DNA from: Aureimonas sp. Leaf427
Lineage (GTDB): Bacteria > Pseudomonadota > Alphaproteobacteria > Rhizobiales > Rhizobiaceae
NCBI RefSeq assembly: GCF_001425485.1
Contig: NZ_LMQW01000043.1
Span: 227,035 to 291,034 of the forward strand
Length of the DNA: 64,000 bases
Reading direction: 5' to 3'
Shown: piece after piece, positions 18,602 to 27,586 of the stretch
Numbering within the stretch: the stretch's first letter is position 1
Layout of the letters: each line of letters opens with the position of its first letter
Translations under genes and position numbers: made by a program
Notes under the pieces: generated by a model
What the model was told of the DNA's origin: nothing
What the model saw: only the letters and a program-made list of their open reading frames with translations
Database searches by the model: none

Positions 18602-20908
18602 ATGACGATCATGACTCCGAAGTTCGGCCTGGGAGCCTCCGTTCTTCGCAAGGAGGACGACGCTTTCATCCGCGGGCTCGGCCGCTACACGGACGACGAG
18701 ACGCGCGAGGGCCTGCTCCATGCCGTCGTGGTGCGCTCGCCCCATGCGCATGCCAGCTTCACGATCGGCGATCTTTCGGCCGCGCGCTCGGCGCCGGGCG
18801 TGCGCCTCGTCCTCACCCACGAGGACATTCCCGAGATCGGCGATCTGCCCTGTCAGGCCAAGGCCAAGCAGGCGGACGGCACGCCGATGGAGGCGCGGGA
18901 CACGCCCGTTCTCTGTCGCGGGATCGTGCGCCATGTCGGCGACGCCGTCGCGTTCCTCGTCGCCGAGTCCGCGACTGCAGCCCGGGATGCCGCCGAACTC
19001 GTCGAGATCGACTACACGCCGCTGCCCGCCGTCGGCGATCTCGGTGTCGCGATCCGCGATGGCGCGCCGCTCGTCTGGGGCGACCGGGCCGGCAATCTGG
19101 CGGGCCGGCTCCACGAGGGCGACCGGGCGCGCACCGAGACGGCCTTCCTGAACGCGGCGCATGTCTCCTCGGTGCGGCTCGTGCAGAACCGGCTCGTCTG
19201 CAACTACATGGAGGTGCGCTCCGCGATCGGCGAATACGATGCCGAGACGGGCAAGTATCTGCTGACGACCGGCAGCCAGGGCGTCCACGGCATGCGCGAC
19301 ACGCTGGCCGAGGCCGTGATGAAGGTGCCGGCGGATCGCATCCGCGTCGTCACGCGCGATGTCGGCGGCGGCTTCGGCACCAAGGCCTTTCTCTACCGCG
19401 AGCACGCGCTGGTGCTCGTCGCGGCCGAGCGCCTGGGCCGGCCGGTCAAATGCACGGCGGACCGCTCCGAGCATTTCGTCTCGGACACGCATGGCCGCGA
19501 CAACATCGTCACCGCGCACATGGCGATGGACGAGGAGGGGCGCTTTCTCGCGCTGAAGATCGATCTGGCCGCCAATCTCGGCGCCTACACGTCGCAATAC
19601 GGACCGATGATCCCCTGGTTCGGCATGTCGATGGCGACCGGCCTCTACGACATCCAGGCGATCGACGTGGATGCCAAGCTCTACTTCACCAACACGGTCG
19701 CCGTGGACGCCTATCGCGGTGCCGGGCGGCCGGAGGCGGCCTATCTCATCGAGCGGCTGGTGGACGAATGCGCCGTCGATCTCGACCTGCCGCGCGAGGA
19801 AATCCGCCGCCGCAACTTCATCCGGCCGGACCAGCTTCCCTACAAGACGCCGCTCGGGCGGCTTTACGACACCGGCGACTTTTCCGGCCATCTGGCGGAG
19901 GCGCTGCGCCAGTCCGGGTGGAGCGACTTCGAGACGCGGCGCGCAGCGGCCAATGAGGACGGGCGGCTTCGGGGCATCGGCCTTGCCACCTATGTCGAGG
20001 CCTGCGCCTTTCCCGGCTCAGAGCCCGCCTATGTCGAGCTGAAGGAAACGGGCCGCGTCGAGCTGAAGATCGGCACGCAGTCGAACGGGCAGGGGCACGC
20101 AACCGCCTATGCGCAGTTCGTCGCCGAGGCGCTCGATCTCGACTACGACGCGATCGACGTTCGCCAGGGCGATACCGACGACACGCCGACCGGCGGCGGC
20201 ACCGGCGGCTCGCGCTCCATTCCGCTCGGCGCGGTCTCCGTGCGGCGGGCGAGCGAGGGGCTGGCCGATAAGCTGAGGAAGCTTGCGGCGGACGAGCTGG
20301 AGACGGCGGCGGCCGATATCGAGCTGTCCGGCGGCACGGCGCGCGTCGTCGGCACCGACCGGTCGATCGACTTCGCCGGGCTCGCGGCGGCCGCCAAGAG
20401 CGAGGACCAGCTGAAGGCGGTCGGCGAGTTCAAGCAGACCGAGGCGACCTATCCGAACGGGACGCATGTCTGCGAGGTCTCGATCGATCCCGAGACCGGC
20501 CATGTCGCGGTCGAGCGCTATGTGATCGTCGACGATTTCGGCGTGACCGTGAATCCGATCCTGCTCGCCGGCCAGATCCATGGCGGCGTCGCCCAGGGGA
20601 TCGGACAGGCGCTGACGGAAAACGCGGTCTACGACGCGGACGGGCAGCTCGTCACGGCGAGCTTCATGGACTACCAGATGCCGCGCGCGGAGGACTTTCC
20701 GTTCTTCGAGTTCCGCACCCGCAACGTGCCCTCCACGACGAATGCTCTGGGAATCAAGGGCGCGGGCGAGGCCGGGACGATCGGCGCCGCGCCCGCCGTG
20801 ATGAACGCGGTGGCGGATGCCCTGCGCTCGGCGGGCGCCCGGCCGGTGGATATGCCGGCGACGCCGATGCGCGTATGGGAAGCGTTGCAGGCCGCCGGTT
20901 CGAGGTGA
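18602..20908 (+). CDS. Molybdenum hydroxylase large subunit, CoxL form II / xanthine dehydrogenase family
   Basis: Predicted molybdopterin-cytosine-dinucleotide-binding subunit of a xanthine oxidase-family enzyme, 768 residues. Seen are the cofactor loop VGGGFGTKAFLYREHAL (about 255-272), the active-site loop AYRGAGRPEAAYLIERL (about 370), QSNGQGHATAYAQF (about 498), and the catalytic glutamate in GIKGAGEAGTIGAAP (about 722). AYRGAGR is the form II pattern, not AYxCSFR of true CO dehydrogenase, so the substrate is probably an aldehyde or N-heterocycle. Oddly, the FAD and 2Fe-2S subunits that normally accompany it are not adjacent: pepN diverges upstream and an exporter follows. ATG 18602 is preferred; ATG 18611 is possible. 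Confidence 0.9.
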   Translation: MTIMTPKFGLGASVLRKEDDAFIRGLGRYTDDETREGLLHAVVVRSPHAHASFTIGDLSAARSAPGVRLVLTHEDIPEIGDLPCQAKAKQADGTPMEARDTPVLCRGIVRHVGDAVAFLVAESATAARDAAELVEIDYTPLPAVGDLGVAIRDGAPLVWGDRAGNLAGRLHEGDRARTETAFLNAAHVSSVRLVQNRLVCNYMEVRSAIGEYDAETGKYLLTTGSQGVHGMRDTLAEAVMKVPADRIRVVTRDVGGGFGTKAFLYREHALVLVAAERLGRPVKCTADRSEHFVSDTHGRDNIVTAHMAMDEEGRFLALKIDLAANLGAYTSQYGPMIPWFGMSMATGLYDIQAIDVDAKLYFTNTVAVDAYRGAGRPEAAYLIERLVDECAVDLDLPREEIRRRNFIRPDQLPYKTPLGRLYDTGDFSGHLAEALRQSGWSDFETRRAAANEDGRLRGIGLATYVEACAFPGSEPAYVELKETGRVELKIGTQSNGQGHATAYAQFVAEALDLDYDAIDVRQGDTDDTPTGGGTGGSRSIPLGAVSVRRASEGLADKLRKLAADELETAAADIELSGGTARVVGTDRSIDFAGLAAAAKSEDQLKAVGEFKQTEATYPNGTHVCEVSIDPETGHVAVERYVIVDDFGVTVNPILLAGQIHGGVAQGIGQALTENAVYDADGQLVTASFMDYQMPRAEDFPFFEFRTRNVPSTTNALGIKGAGEAGTIGAAPAVMNAVADALRSAGARPVDMPATPMRVWEALQAAGSR

Positions 20909-21003
20909 ACCGGCAGAGACGAACCGCCCGACCGGGCGCCGGGGCACGCTCCGGCTGAACGACCGCCGGCCGCTGACGATGCGAGCCGGGGCGAAGGCAT
21001 GAG

Positions 21004-21957
21004 ATGGACAAGGCCACCGGCGGCGCGAAGCCGCATCACGACCCGCTGCGCGGCATCGGGCTGAAGGTCCTGTCCGTCGTCATCTTCGTCGGCATGCAGA
21101 CCTCGATCAAGATGGCGGGCACCGGAATTCCGGCGGGAGAGATCGTCTTCTTCCGGTCCTTCTTCGCGCTCGTTCCCGTCTGCATCTACCTCGCCTGGCT
21201 GGGCGATCTGAAGACCGCGCTCCACACCGACGATCTCGCCGGCCACTTCTGGCGCGGCACGATCGGCGTCACCTCGATGGGGCTCGGCTTCTTCGCGCTG
21301 ACGCGGCTGCCCTATCCCGAATGGATCACGATCTCCTACGCCTCGCCGCTCCTCACCGTCGTCTTCGCGGCGGTGTTTCTGAAGGAGGTGGTGCGGCTCT
21401 ACCGATGGAGCGCGGTCGTCGTCGGGCTCGTCGGCATCCTGGTGGTCTCGCTGCCCAACCTCTCGCTGCTTTCCGAGGGCGTCTCCAGCGAGCACGGGAT
21501 CGGCATGGCGGCCTCGCTCCTGGCCGCGGCGGTCGCGGCCGTGGCGATGATCCAGATCCGGCGGCTCGTACGCACGGAGAAGACGGCGACGATCGTCGTC
21601 TACTTCTCGCTGACATCCTCCGCGATCGCTCTCCTGTCGCTTCCCTTCGGCTGGGTCTGGCCGAGCGCGCAGCAGGCGGCCTATCTGATCTTTGCCGGCC
21701 TTTGCGGCGGCGTCGCCCAGCTTCTCCTGACCGCCTGCTACCGCTATGCCGACGCCTCCACGATCGCGCCCTTCGAATACACGTCGATGATCTTCGCCAT
21801 CGTCATCGGCGCGACGCTCTTCGGTGAGGCCGCGAGCGCCACGACCTTGGCGGGCGGCGCCATCGTCATCTCGGCCGGCATCTTCATCATCGTCCGGGAG
21901 CACCGCCTCGGCATCCAGCGCGCCAAGGCCCGCAAGGTGGCCTCGCCGCAAGGGTGA
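21004..21957 (+). CDS. EamA/DMT-superfamily transporter
   Basis: Inner-membrane transporter of 317 residues with about ten hydrophobic helices in two EamA repeats (roughly 17-150 and 165-300). Typical features are the early VVIFVGMQTSIKMAG helix, the FFRSFFALVP motif ending helix 2, and APFEYTSMIFAIVIGATLFGE in the second repeat. The family exports amino acids, metabolites or drugs; the substrate cannot be read from sequence. It starts 95 bp after the CoxL-like gene on the same strand, so cotranscription is possible but unproven. The tail is basic (RLGIQRAKARK), as expected for a cytoplasmic C-terminus. Confidence 0.9.
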   Translation: MDKATGGAKPHHDPLRGIGLKVLSVVIFVGMQTSIKMAGTGIPAGEIVFFRSFFALVPVCIYLAWLGDLKTALHTDDLAGHFWRGTIGVTSMGLGFFALTRLPYPEWITISYASPLLTVVFAAVFLKEVVRLYRWSAVVVGLVGILVVSLPNLSLLSEGVSSEHGIGMAASLLAAAVAAVAMIQIRRLVRTEKTATIVVYFSLTSSAIALLSLPFGWVWPSAQQAAYLIFAGLCGGVAQLLLTACYRYADASTIAPFEYTSMIFAIVIGATLFGEAASATTLAGGAIVISAGIFIIVREHRLGIQRAKARKVASPQG

Positions 21958-21975
21958 GCGGCGGTTCGGGCCGGA

Positions 21976-22950
21976 TCAGAGGGAGACGTGCTCGCCCGGC
22001 CGCATCGGCTGAAAGCGCGACCCATCGAGGCCGGCGGCGTCGAGGGCTGCGGCGAGGTCGGCCACCGGCTGTTCCAGCCCCTCGTCGGACAGATTGAACG
22101 TCCCCCAGTGGAAGCCGAGGGCCCGGGCGGCGCGCACATCTTCGAGGATCTGCACGGAGTCCGCCGGGGAGGCATGCTGATCGCCCATGAACCAGCGCGG
22201 CTCGTAGGCGCCGATCGGAAGCAGGGCGAGATCGAACCCGCCGAATGTTTCGCCGATCGCGCGAAAGATGCTGCCGTCGCCGTAGCCCGTGTCGCCGGAA
22301 TGGTAAAGGCGCCGCTCGGCCGTCTGGATGACGAAGCCGCTCCAGAGGGCCATGCGGCGGTCGCGAATGCTGCGAGCGGACCAGTGGTTCGCAGGCGTGA
22401 AAACGGCGTTGACGCGATCGGAGAGGGCGACCGTTCCGCCCCAGTCTCCGACCGTCGTCTCGGCTCCCTCGATCGCGCGGCGAAGGATCGTGTCGTTGCC
22501 GAGAGGCGTGACGAAGCGGGGACGATGCGCGGCCTGTAGCCGACGAAGCGTGTCGAGGTCCATATGGTCGTAATGGTTGTGCGTCAGAAGAACCGCATCG
22601 ATCGGCGGCAGATCTTCGAAGGCGATGCCCGGCGGGTCGATCCGCTTGGGGCCGATGCGTCGGAAGGGGCTGACGCGTTCCGACCAGACGGGATCGAAGA
22701 GAATGTTGAACCCCGCCACCTGCAGCAGGAAGGACGCATGCCCGACGAAGGACAGCCGAAGCGCCTCGGAGCGCTGCGGCGGGCGATCCGGCGGCAGGGC
22801 GGCGCGGCCCTTCGGCCATGGCTTCGCCTCTCCCGCCATTCGCCAGCGCAGGACCGTGCGCAGGGATTTGTCGGAGGATTTCCCGCTGTTGGAAAATCGA
22901 AGGCCGTCGAAATGATCCGTGACGGGGCCGGTGTAGTAAGGGTTTTTCAT
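21976..22950 (-). CDS. Metallo-beta-lactamase-fold hydrolase (NAPE-PLD/UlaG-like)
   Basis: A 324-residue cytoplasmic metal hydrolase. The binuclear metal motif LLTHNHYDHMD (about residues 125-135) is followed by TPANHWSAR, the aspartate in YHSGDTGYGDG, and the distal histidine in HWGTFNLSDE. The N-terminal part MKNPYYTGPVTDHFDGLRF matches bacterial relatives of N-acyl-phosphatidylethanolamine phospholipase D. The substrate is unknown. It converges with the EamA gene (18-bp gap) and is transcribed away from the small gene at 23089. Confidence 0.9.
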   Translation of the reverse strand: MKNPYYTGPVTDHFDGLRFSNSGKSSDKSLRTVLRWRMAGEAKPWPKGRAALPPDRPPQRSEALRLSFVGHASFLLQVAGFNILFDPVWSERVSPFRRIGPKRIDPPGIAFEDLPPIDAVLLTHNHYDHMDLDTLRRLQAAHRPRFVTPLGNDTILRRAIEGAETTVGDWGGTVALSDRVNAVFTPANHWSARSIRDRRMALWSGFVIQTAERRLYHSGDTGYGDGSIFRAIGETFGGFDLALLPIGAYEPRWFMGDQHASPADSVQILEDVRAARALGFHWGTFNLSDEGLEQPVADLAAALDAAGLDGSRFQPMRPGEHVSL

Positions 22951-23088
22951 GGTCCCATGTCGTCACGAGGCGCGGCCGAAAGCCAGCGCTCCGCGCAGCG
23001 GCAAATCTCTTCGGCGGTGGAACCAATATCACGCTTCCGTGTTTCGACGCCACGCTGGAATGGTCCGGCTCGGATTACGGGTGTTGAT

Positions 23089-23331
23089 ATGGGTAGAGTT
23101 CTTGGCATTCTGGTCGCCATCGTGGTCGTCGTCGGCGTCGTCGGATATTCCCTCGGCTATTTCACGGTCACGCAGACCCAGGAGGGCTCTCTGCCCAACG
23201 TGAGCGTCACCGGCGGCAGCCTGCCGAAGGTCGATGTCGACGCGCCCGACGTGTCCGTCGGCACCGAGACGAAGACGATCGAAGTTCCGAAGGTCACGGT
23301 CACGCCGCCGGCCGCCGCGCCCGCCAACTGA
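23089..23331 (+). CDS. Small membrane-anchored protein of unknown function
   Basis: An 80-residue protein starting at ATG 23089 (MGRVLGILVAIVVVVGVVGY), one hydrophobic anchor of about 20 residues and then a short extracytoplasmic tail. The tail repeats a short pattern, GSLPNVSV / GSLPKVDV / APDVSV / VPKVTV, which suggests a small beta-hairpin or extended sheet, and ends in a proline/alanine stretch. Similar small proteins occur in other rhizobia (from memory; not checked). A strong terminator follows, so it is its own transcription unit. The frame extends upstream but those codons overlap the divergent hydrolase and are not supported. Confidence 0.72.
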   Translation: MGRVLGILVAIVVVVGVVGYSLGYFTVTQTQEGSLPNVSVTGGSLPKVDVDAPDVSVGTETKTIEVPKVTVTPPAAAPAN

Positions 23332-23359
23332 GCGGATCGCCGAAACGTTCGAACGATCG

Positions 23360-23383
23360 ACGGCCCCGCGAGGGGCCGTTTTT
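23360..23383 (+). terminator. Rho-independent terminator after the small anchored protein
   Basis: Arms ACGGCCCC (23360-23367) and GGGGCCGT (23372-23379), loop GCGA, then TTTTT. An outer GAACGA/TCGTTC pair (23351-23356, 23383-23388) extends the structure. Confidence 0.9.
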
Positions 23384-23419
23384 CGTTCGAGAGCCGAGCG
23401 CGTTCGACGCTTGCGACCG

Positions 23420-24667
23420 TCAGCCGATCTCCGGCTCTTCCTTGGCGCGGGGATCGAGCGAGAAGGAGGCCGGCGTCTGGGTGCGGGCGAGGGGCGTCTG
23501 CTGGAAGTCGGCGCGCTCGCTGGCCAGAGGCGCCTGGCGGCGGAAGGTGCGATAGAAGGCGTAGCCGGCGAAGATCGCGTGGGCTGTGCCGGTCGCAGCG
23601 AAAATGCCGGAGGGGCCGAAGGTCTCCATCAGCCAGGCGGCCAGCAGCGGTCCGCCCATCGTGCCGAAGCCGTAGAGGATGAGAAGGCCGCCCGAGACCT
23701 TCACGAAGTCCTCCGGCCGCGCATAGTCGTTGGCATGGGCGACGGTCAGCGAGTAGGCGGGGTAGATCACGCCGCCCAGCGCGAAGGCGATGACGAAGAG
23801 GGTCAGCGGGTTGTCGCTGGACAGCGTCATCGCCGTCAGCGCGATGGCGACGCCGAAAAGGCCGGCGCCGGTCATCACGATGCGCCGGTCCAGCCGGTCG
23901 GACAGGCGCCCCAGCGGATATTGGCAGACGATGCCGCCGGCCATGGTCGCCGCCAGAAGCGTCGCGATCTCGGCGTTGGAGAAGCCGCTGCGCTGGCCGA
24001 AGACCGGCGACATGTTGTTCCAGGAGCCGGAGAGGACGCCCGCCAGGAAGACGCCGACGGCGGCGGCGGGCGAATTGCGGAAGATGCCCTTCAGATCGAG
24101 CGAGGCCTGCTTCAGGGGCTTGGGGGCCGGCGCCTGCGACAGCGAGGTCGGAATGACGGCCAGAGCGAAGAGGATCGCGCCGATCATGAAGGGGGTCGTC
24201 AGCGCCGGGTCGGTCAGCGGCATGATGTACTGGCCGCCCATCATCGCTGACATCGAGACGATCATGTAGACCGAGAAGATCTTGCCCCGGGTTTCGTTCG
24301 TCACGCGCTCGTTCAGCCAGCTTTCGATGATCATGTAGCTGCCGGCGAGCGCGAAGCCCATCAGCCCGCGAACGAAGATCCAGGCGAAGGGCGAGACGAT
24401 CAGGCCGAAGAGGAGGCCGGCGATGACCAGCGTCGCGCAGAGGCTGGAGAAGGTCTTCACATGCCCCGCGCGCCGGACGATCTGCGGCACGACGAGGCAG
24501 CCGATCGTGAAGGCCACGGCATAGCCGGTGCCGAGAAAGCCGATCTCGTAGGTCGACCAGCCCTCCAGCGAGCCGCGCACCGGCAGGACGATGCCCAGAA
24601 GCCCCGCGCCCGCCATCAGGAAGAAGGTCGAGCAAAGAAGCGAGACGATCGGGAGGATCACGGACAT
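23420..24667 (-). CDS. MFS transporter, YcaD-like
   Basis: Major facilitator protein of 415 residues with about twelve hydrophobic helices. It starts MSVILPIVSLLCSTFFLMAG at 24667; the frame is open upstream but basic and low-complexity there. Visible features are GLLGIVLPVRG, the RGLMGFALAGSYMIIESWLNE helix 4-5 region (given in part) and the symmetry motif GRLSDRLDRR between helices 8 and 9. The SxxIIESWLN pattern is characteristic of the YcaD group, whose substrates are unknown. The soluble tail is about 35 residues. The gene is downstream of the uracil-DNA glycosylase on the same strand with a 125-bp gap. Confidence 0.9.
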   Translation of the reverse strand: MSVILPIVSLLCSTFFLMAGAGLLGIVLPVRGSLEGWSTYEIGFLGTGYAVAFTIGCLVVPQIVRRAGHVKTFSSLCATLVIAGLLFGLIVSPFAWIFVRGLMGFALAGSYMIIESWLNERVTNETRGKIFSVYMIVSMSAMMGGQYIMPLTDPALTTPFMIGAILFALAVIPTSLSQAPAPKPLKQASLDLKGIFRNSPAAAVGVFLAGVLSGSWNNMSPVFGQRSGFSNAEIATLLAATMAGGIVCQYPLGRLSDRLDRRIVMTGAGLFGVAIALTAMTLSSDNPLTLFVIAFALGGVIYPAYSLTVAHANDYARPEDFVKVSGGLLILYGFGTMGGPLLAAWLMETFGPSGIFAATGTAHAIFAGYAFYRTFRRQAPLASERADFQQTPLARTQTPASFSLDPRAKEEPEIG

Positions 24668-24792
24668 GGAACGACCTTCCGGAAACGCGGAGCGCGCATC
24701 GGCTCGGGCAGGGACTGCACCCCGTCCTATCAGGGGCGGGCGGCGCGGCCGCTTCGCTTTACGACGGGGTGTGGCGGAAACCGCCGCCGGCT

Positions 24793-25671
24793 TCAACCCG
24801 CAGCGTTCAGCCGCTCGCGAAGCGCCAGGAGATCGGTCCAGGCCAGGCGCTTCTGCGCGGGGTGATTGAGAAGATAGGTCGGATGCAGCATCGGCAGGAC
24901 CGGCACGGCCTCGTCCGGCAGGATGCCGAAGCTATAGGTCTGCCAGCGTCCGCGCAGCCGCGCGATGTTGCCCTCGCTGCGCAGCAGCATGCGCGGCCCC
25001 AGCATGCCGAAGGTGACGATCGCCTTCGGCCGGACGAGTTCGACATGGCGGGCGAGGAAGGGCAGGCAGATCTCGATCTCGGCAGGCGTCGGCACGCGTC
25101 CGCCCGGCGGGCGCCAGGGCAGGGCGGCGGCCAGCCGCACGGCCGACCGCTCCAGGCCGATCGCCGCCAGCATGCGCTCCAGAAGCGTGCCGGCGCGTCC
25201 GGCGAAGGGCGCGCCCGCCATGTCCTCGTCGCGCTCCGGCGCCTCGCCGATGATCATCAGCGTCGCATCCTCCGGCCCCTCGCCGAAGACGAGATGCCGG
25301 GCGGCGAGTCTCAGGTTGCAGCCTTCGAAGGCGGCGAGCGCGGCCTGCAGTTCGCCGAGCGTCGATGCCGAGCGGGCGCGCTCGCGCGCATCGGCAACGG
25401 CGACGTCGTCGGGAACCACGGTCCGCTGCGGCGCGGCCGGCGGCGGCGCGAGCGCGGTCTCGCGGCGCGGGGCCTCTTCGGCGGTCGGGCGCTCGGCGCT
25501 CCTCGCCGCCGGCCGGCGGGATGCGCTTTCGGCGGCCGTCTCGGCGAAACGATCGCGCGGCGCGTCTTCTAAAATGACATCGACGCCGGCCTGCGCATAC
25601 CAGTCGAGGAGCGCGGCCAGCGCGTCTCGTGCGGTATGGGTCTCTCGGGCGTCGCTCATGAGGCTCGACAT
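24793..25671 (-). CDS. Uracil-DNA glycosylase, family 4-like, with reduced cysteine set
   Basis: Removes uracil from DNA to start base-excision repair. The 292-residue protein has an unstructured alanine/proline/arginine-rich N-terminus (about 40-95), then the glycosylase fold: motif A IIGEAPERDEDMAGAPFAGR (about 141-160), RPPGGRVPTPAEIE, and motif B MLHPTYLLNHPAQKR. Classical family 4 enzymes hold a 4Fe-4S cluster with four cysteines; here only Cys118 and Cys202 exist in the whole protein, and the position before RPPG is Trp rather than Cys. Motif A also has Glu where Gly is usual. The start could instead be ATG 25659. Divergent from the ETF oxidoreductase gene. Confidence 0.88.
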   Translation of the reverse strand: MSSLMSDARETHTARDALAALLDWYAQAGVDVILEDAPRDRFAETAAESASRRPAARSAERPTAEEAPRRETALAPPPAAPQRTVVPDDVAVADARERARSASTLGELQAALAAFEGCNLRLAARHLVFGEGPEDATLMIIGEAPERDEDMAGAPFAGRAGTLLERMLAAIGLERSAVRLAAALPWRPPGGRVPTPAEIEICLPFLARHVELVRPKAIVTFGMLGPRMLLRSEGNIARLRGRWQTYSFGILPDEAVPVLPMLHPTYLLNHPAQKRLAWTDLLALRERLNAAG

Positions 25672-25865
25672 AGCGCATCCCGGCGTCCCGCGCGACCGCT
25701 GCCGCGCGTCTGCCGGACCCTCGTGTTAAACCTGCTTTATCCCATATGCGACGTCTTGCGCCCGATCCGCACCTTCGAAACTTTCTAGACTTGCGCTACA
25801 GCTGATTGACGTGCACGTCAAAATTGGTAGGCGTTGGCAGCCTGGCAGGGAGAGGGATCGGCAAC

Positions 25866-27536
25866 TTGAACACGACCGCAGCAGAGAGCTTGCCCGAGCG
25901 CGAGGCGATGGAGTTCGACGTGGTGATCGTCGGCGCGGGGCCGGCGGGACTTTCGGCCGCCATCCGGTTGAAGCAGCTCGATCCCGAACTGACCGTCGTC
26001 GTCCTGGAAAAGGCGGCCGAGGTCGGCGTGCACATCCTCTCCGGCTGCGTGCTCGATCCGTCCGCTCTCGACGAGCTTCTGCCCGAATGGCGCACGGAGG
26101 AGACGCCGATCCGCCAGCCGGTCACGGAGGATCGCTTCTACGTCTACGGCGCCCATGGCGGGGTGCGGCTGCCCAATCTGTTCATGCCCAAGCTCATGGA
26201 CAACCATGGCAATTACGTCGTCTCGCTCGGCCTCGTCTGCAAATGGCTGGCGGAAAAGGCCGAGGCGCTCGGCGTCGAGATCTATCCGGGCTTCGCGGCC
26301 ACGGAGCTCCTGACCGACGAGTCCAATGCCGTGATCGGCGTCGCGACCGGCGATATGGGCATCGAGCGCAACGGCGAGCCCGGCCCGAACTACCAGCGCG
26401 GCATGGCGCTGCTCGGCAAATACGTGATGATCGGCGAGGGCGTGCGCGGCTCGCTCGCCAAGCAGCTCATCCGCGACTTCGGCCTTTCGGAGGGCCGCGA
26501 TCCGCCGAAGTTCGGCATCGGCATCAAGGAGCTTTGGGAGATCGACCCGGCCAAGGCCAAGCCCGGCCTCGTGCAGCACTCGTTCGGCTGGCCGCTGGAT
26601 CTCTCCACCGGCGGCGGCTCCTTCCTCTATCACCTCGAAAACAATCAGGTCTATGTCGGCTTCGTCGTCCACCTGAACTACAAGAACCCCTATCTCTCGC
26701 CCTTCGACGAGTTCCAGCGCTTCAAGACCCATCCCGACATCGCCGAGCTTCTGGAGGGCGGCAAGCGCCTTGCCTACGGGGCGCGCGCGATCACGGAGGG
26801 CGGCTACCAGTCGGTGCCCAAGCTCGTCTTCCCCGGCGGCGCCCTGATCGGCTGCTCCGCCGGCTTCGTGAACGTGCCGCGCATCAAGGGCGTGCACAAC
26901 GCCATGGCCTCGGGCTGCCAAGCCGCCGCCGCCGCCGCCGCCGCCATCGCGGAAGGGCGCTCGCACGACCGGCTCCATGCCTACGAGAACGGTTGGCGCG
27001 CCTCCTCGATCGGGCAGGACCTGAAGCGCGTTCGCAACGTCAAGCCGCTCTGGTCGAAGCTCGGCACCGTCTTCGGCGTCGCGCTCGGCGGTCTCGACAT
27101 GTGGACGAACCAGCTCTTCGGCTTCTCCTTCTTCGGCACGCTGAGCCATGGCAAGTCGGATCATGCCTCGACGGAGCCGGCGGCCCGGCACAAGCCCATC
27201 GTCTATCCGAAACCCGACGGGAAGCTGACTTTCGACAAGGCCTCCTCGGTCTTCCTGTCGAACACCAATCACGAGGAGGACCAGCCGGTGCATCTCCTCG
27301 TCAAGGACATGGGGCTGCAGAAGCGCTCCGAGCACGACGTCTATGCCGGGCCGTCCCAGCGCTACTGCCCGGCCGGCGTCTACGAGTGGCTGGAGACGCC
27401 GGATGCCGAGCCGGTCTTCGTGATCAACGCGCAGAACTGCGTCCACTGCAAGACCTGCGACATCAAGGACCCCAACCAGAACATCACCTGGGTTCCGCCC
27501 CAGGGCGGCGAGGGGCCGGTCTATCAGACGATGTGA
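25866..27536 (+). CDS. Electron transfer flavoprotein-ubiquinone oxidoreductase
   Basis: Peripheral inner-membrane enzyme passing electrons from ETF (fatty-acid and amino-acid oxidation) to ubiquinone. The 556-residue protein has the FAD Rossmann motif VVIVGAGPAGLSAAIRL near the N-terminus, the membrane-quinone region with EGGYQSVPKLVFPGG and GCSAGFVNVPRIKG, and a C-terminal 4Fe-4S domain with four cysteines in RYCPAG and NCVHCKTCDIKDP. I chose TTG 25866 because GGGAGAGGG lies eight bases upstream and the resulting N-terminus (AESLPEREAMEFD) matches the family; ATG 25908 is the next option. A long GCC run codes for nine or more alanines near residue 355. Confidence 0.96.
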   Translation: MNTTAAESLPEREAMEFDVVIVGAGPAGLSAAIRLKQLDPELTVVVLEKAAEVGVHILSGCVLDPSALDELLPEWRTEETPIRQPVTEDRFYVYGAHGGVRLPNLFMPKLMDNHGNYVVSLGLVCKWLAEKAEALGVEIYPGFAATELLTDESNAVIGVATGDMGIERNGEPGPNYQRGMALLGKYVMIGEGVRGSLAKQLIRDFGLSEGRDPPKFGIGIKELWEIDPAKAKPGLVQHSFGWPLDLSTGGGSFLYHLENNQVYVGFVVHLNYKNPYLSPFDEFQRFKTHPDIAELLEGGKRLAYGARAITEGGYQSVPKLVFPGGALIGCSAGFVNVPRIKGVHNAMASGCQAAAAAAAAIAEGRSHDRLHAYENGWRASSIGQDLKRVRNVKPLWSKLGTVFGVALGGLDMWTNQLFGFSFFGTLSHGKSDHASTEPAARHKPIVYPKPDGKLTFDKASSVFLSNTNHEEDQPVHLLVKDMGLQKRSEHDVYAGPSQRYCPAGVYEWLETPDAEPVFVINAQNCVHCKTCDIKDPNQNITWVPPQGGEGPVYQTM

Positions 27537-27586
27537 AGGCGGGTCGCGGATGCGACAGAGGCGAGGATAGCCGGCCGTGGGGCCTG

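Noticed and set aside
25726-25741. TTAA-N7-TTAT near the divergent glycosylase/ETF oxidoreductase promoters
   Set aside because: One mismatch to the CtrA box and no cell-cycle link for either gene; too weak to call.
26925-26946. GCC trinucleotide run inside the ETF oxidoreductase gene
   Set aside because: It encodes a polyalanine tract in a coding frame that stays intact; it may be slippage-prone but shows no break.
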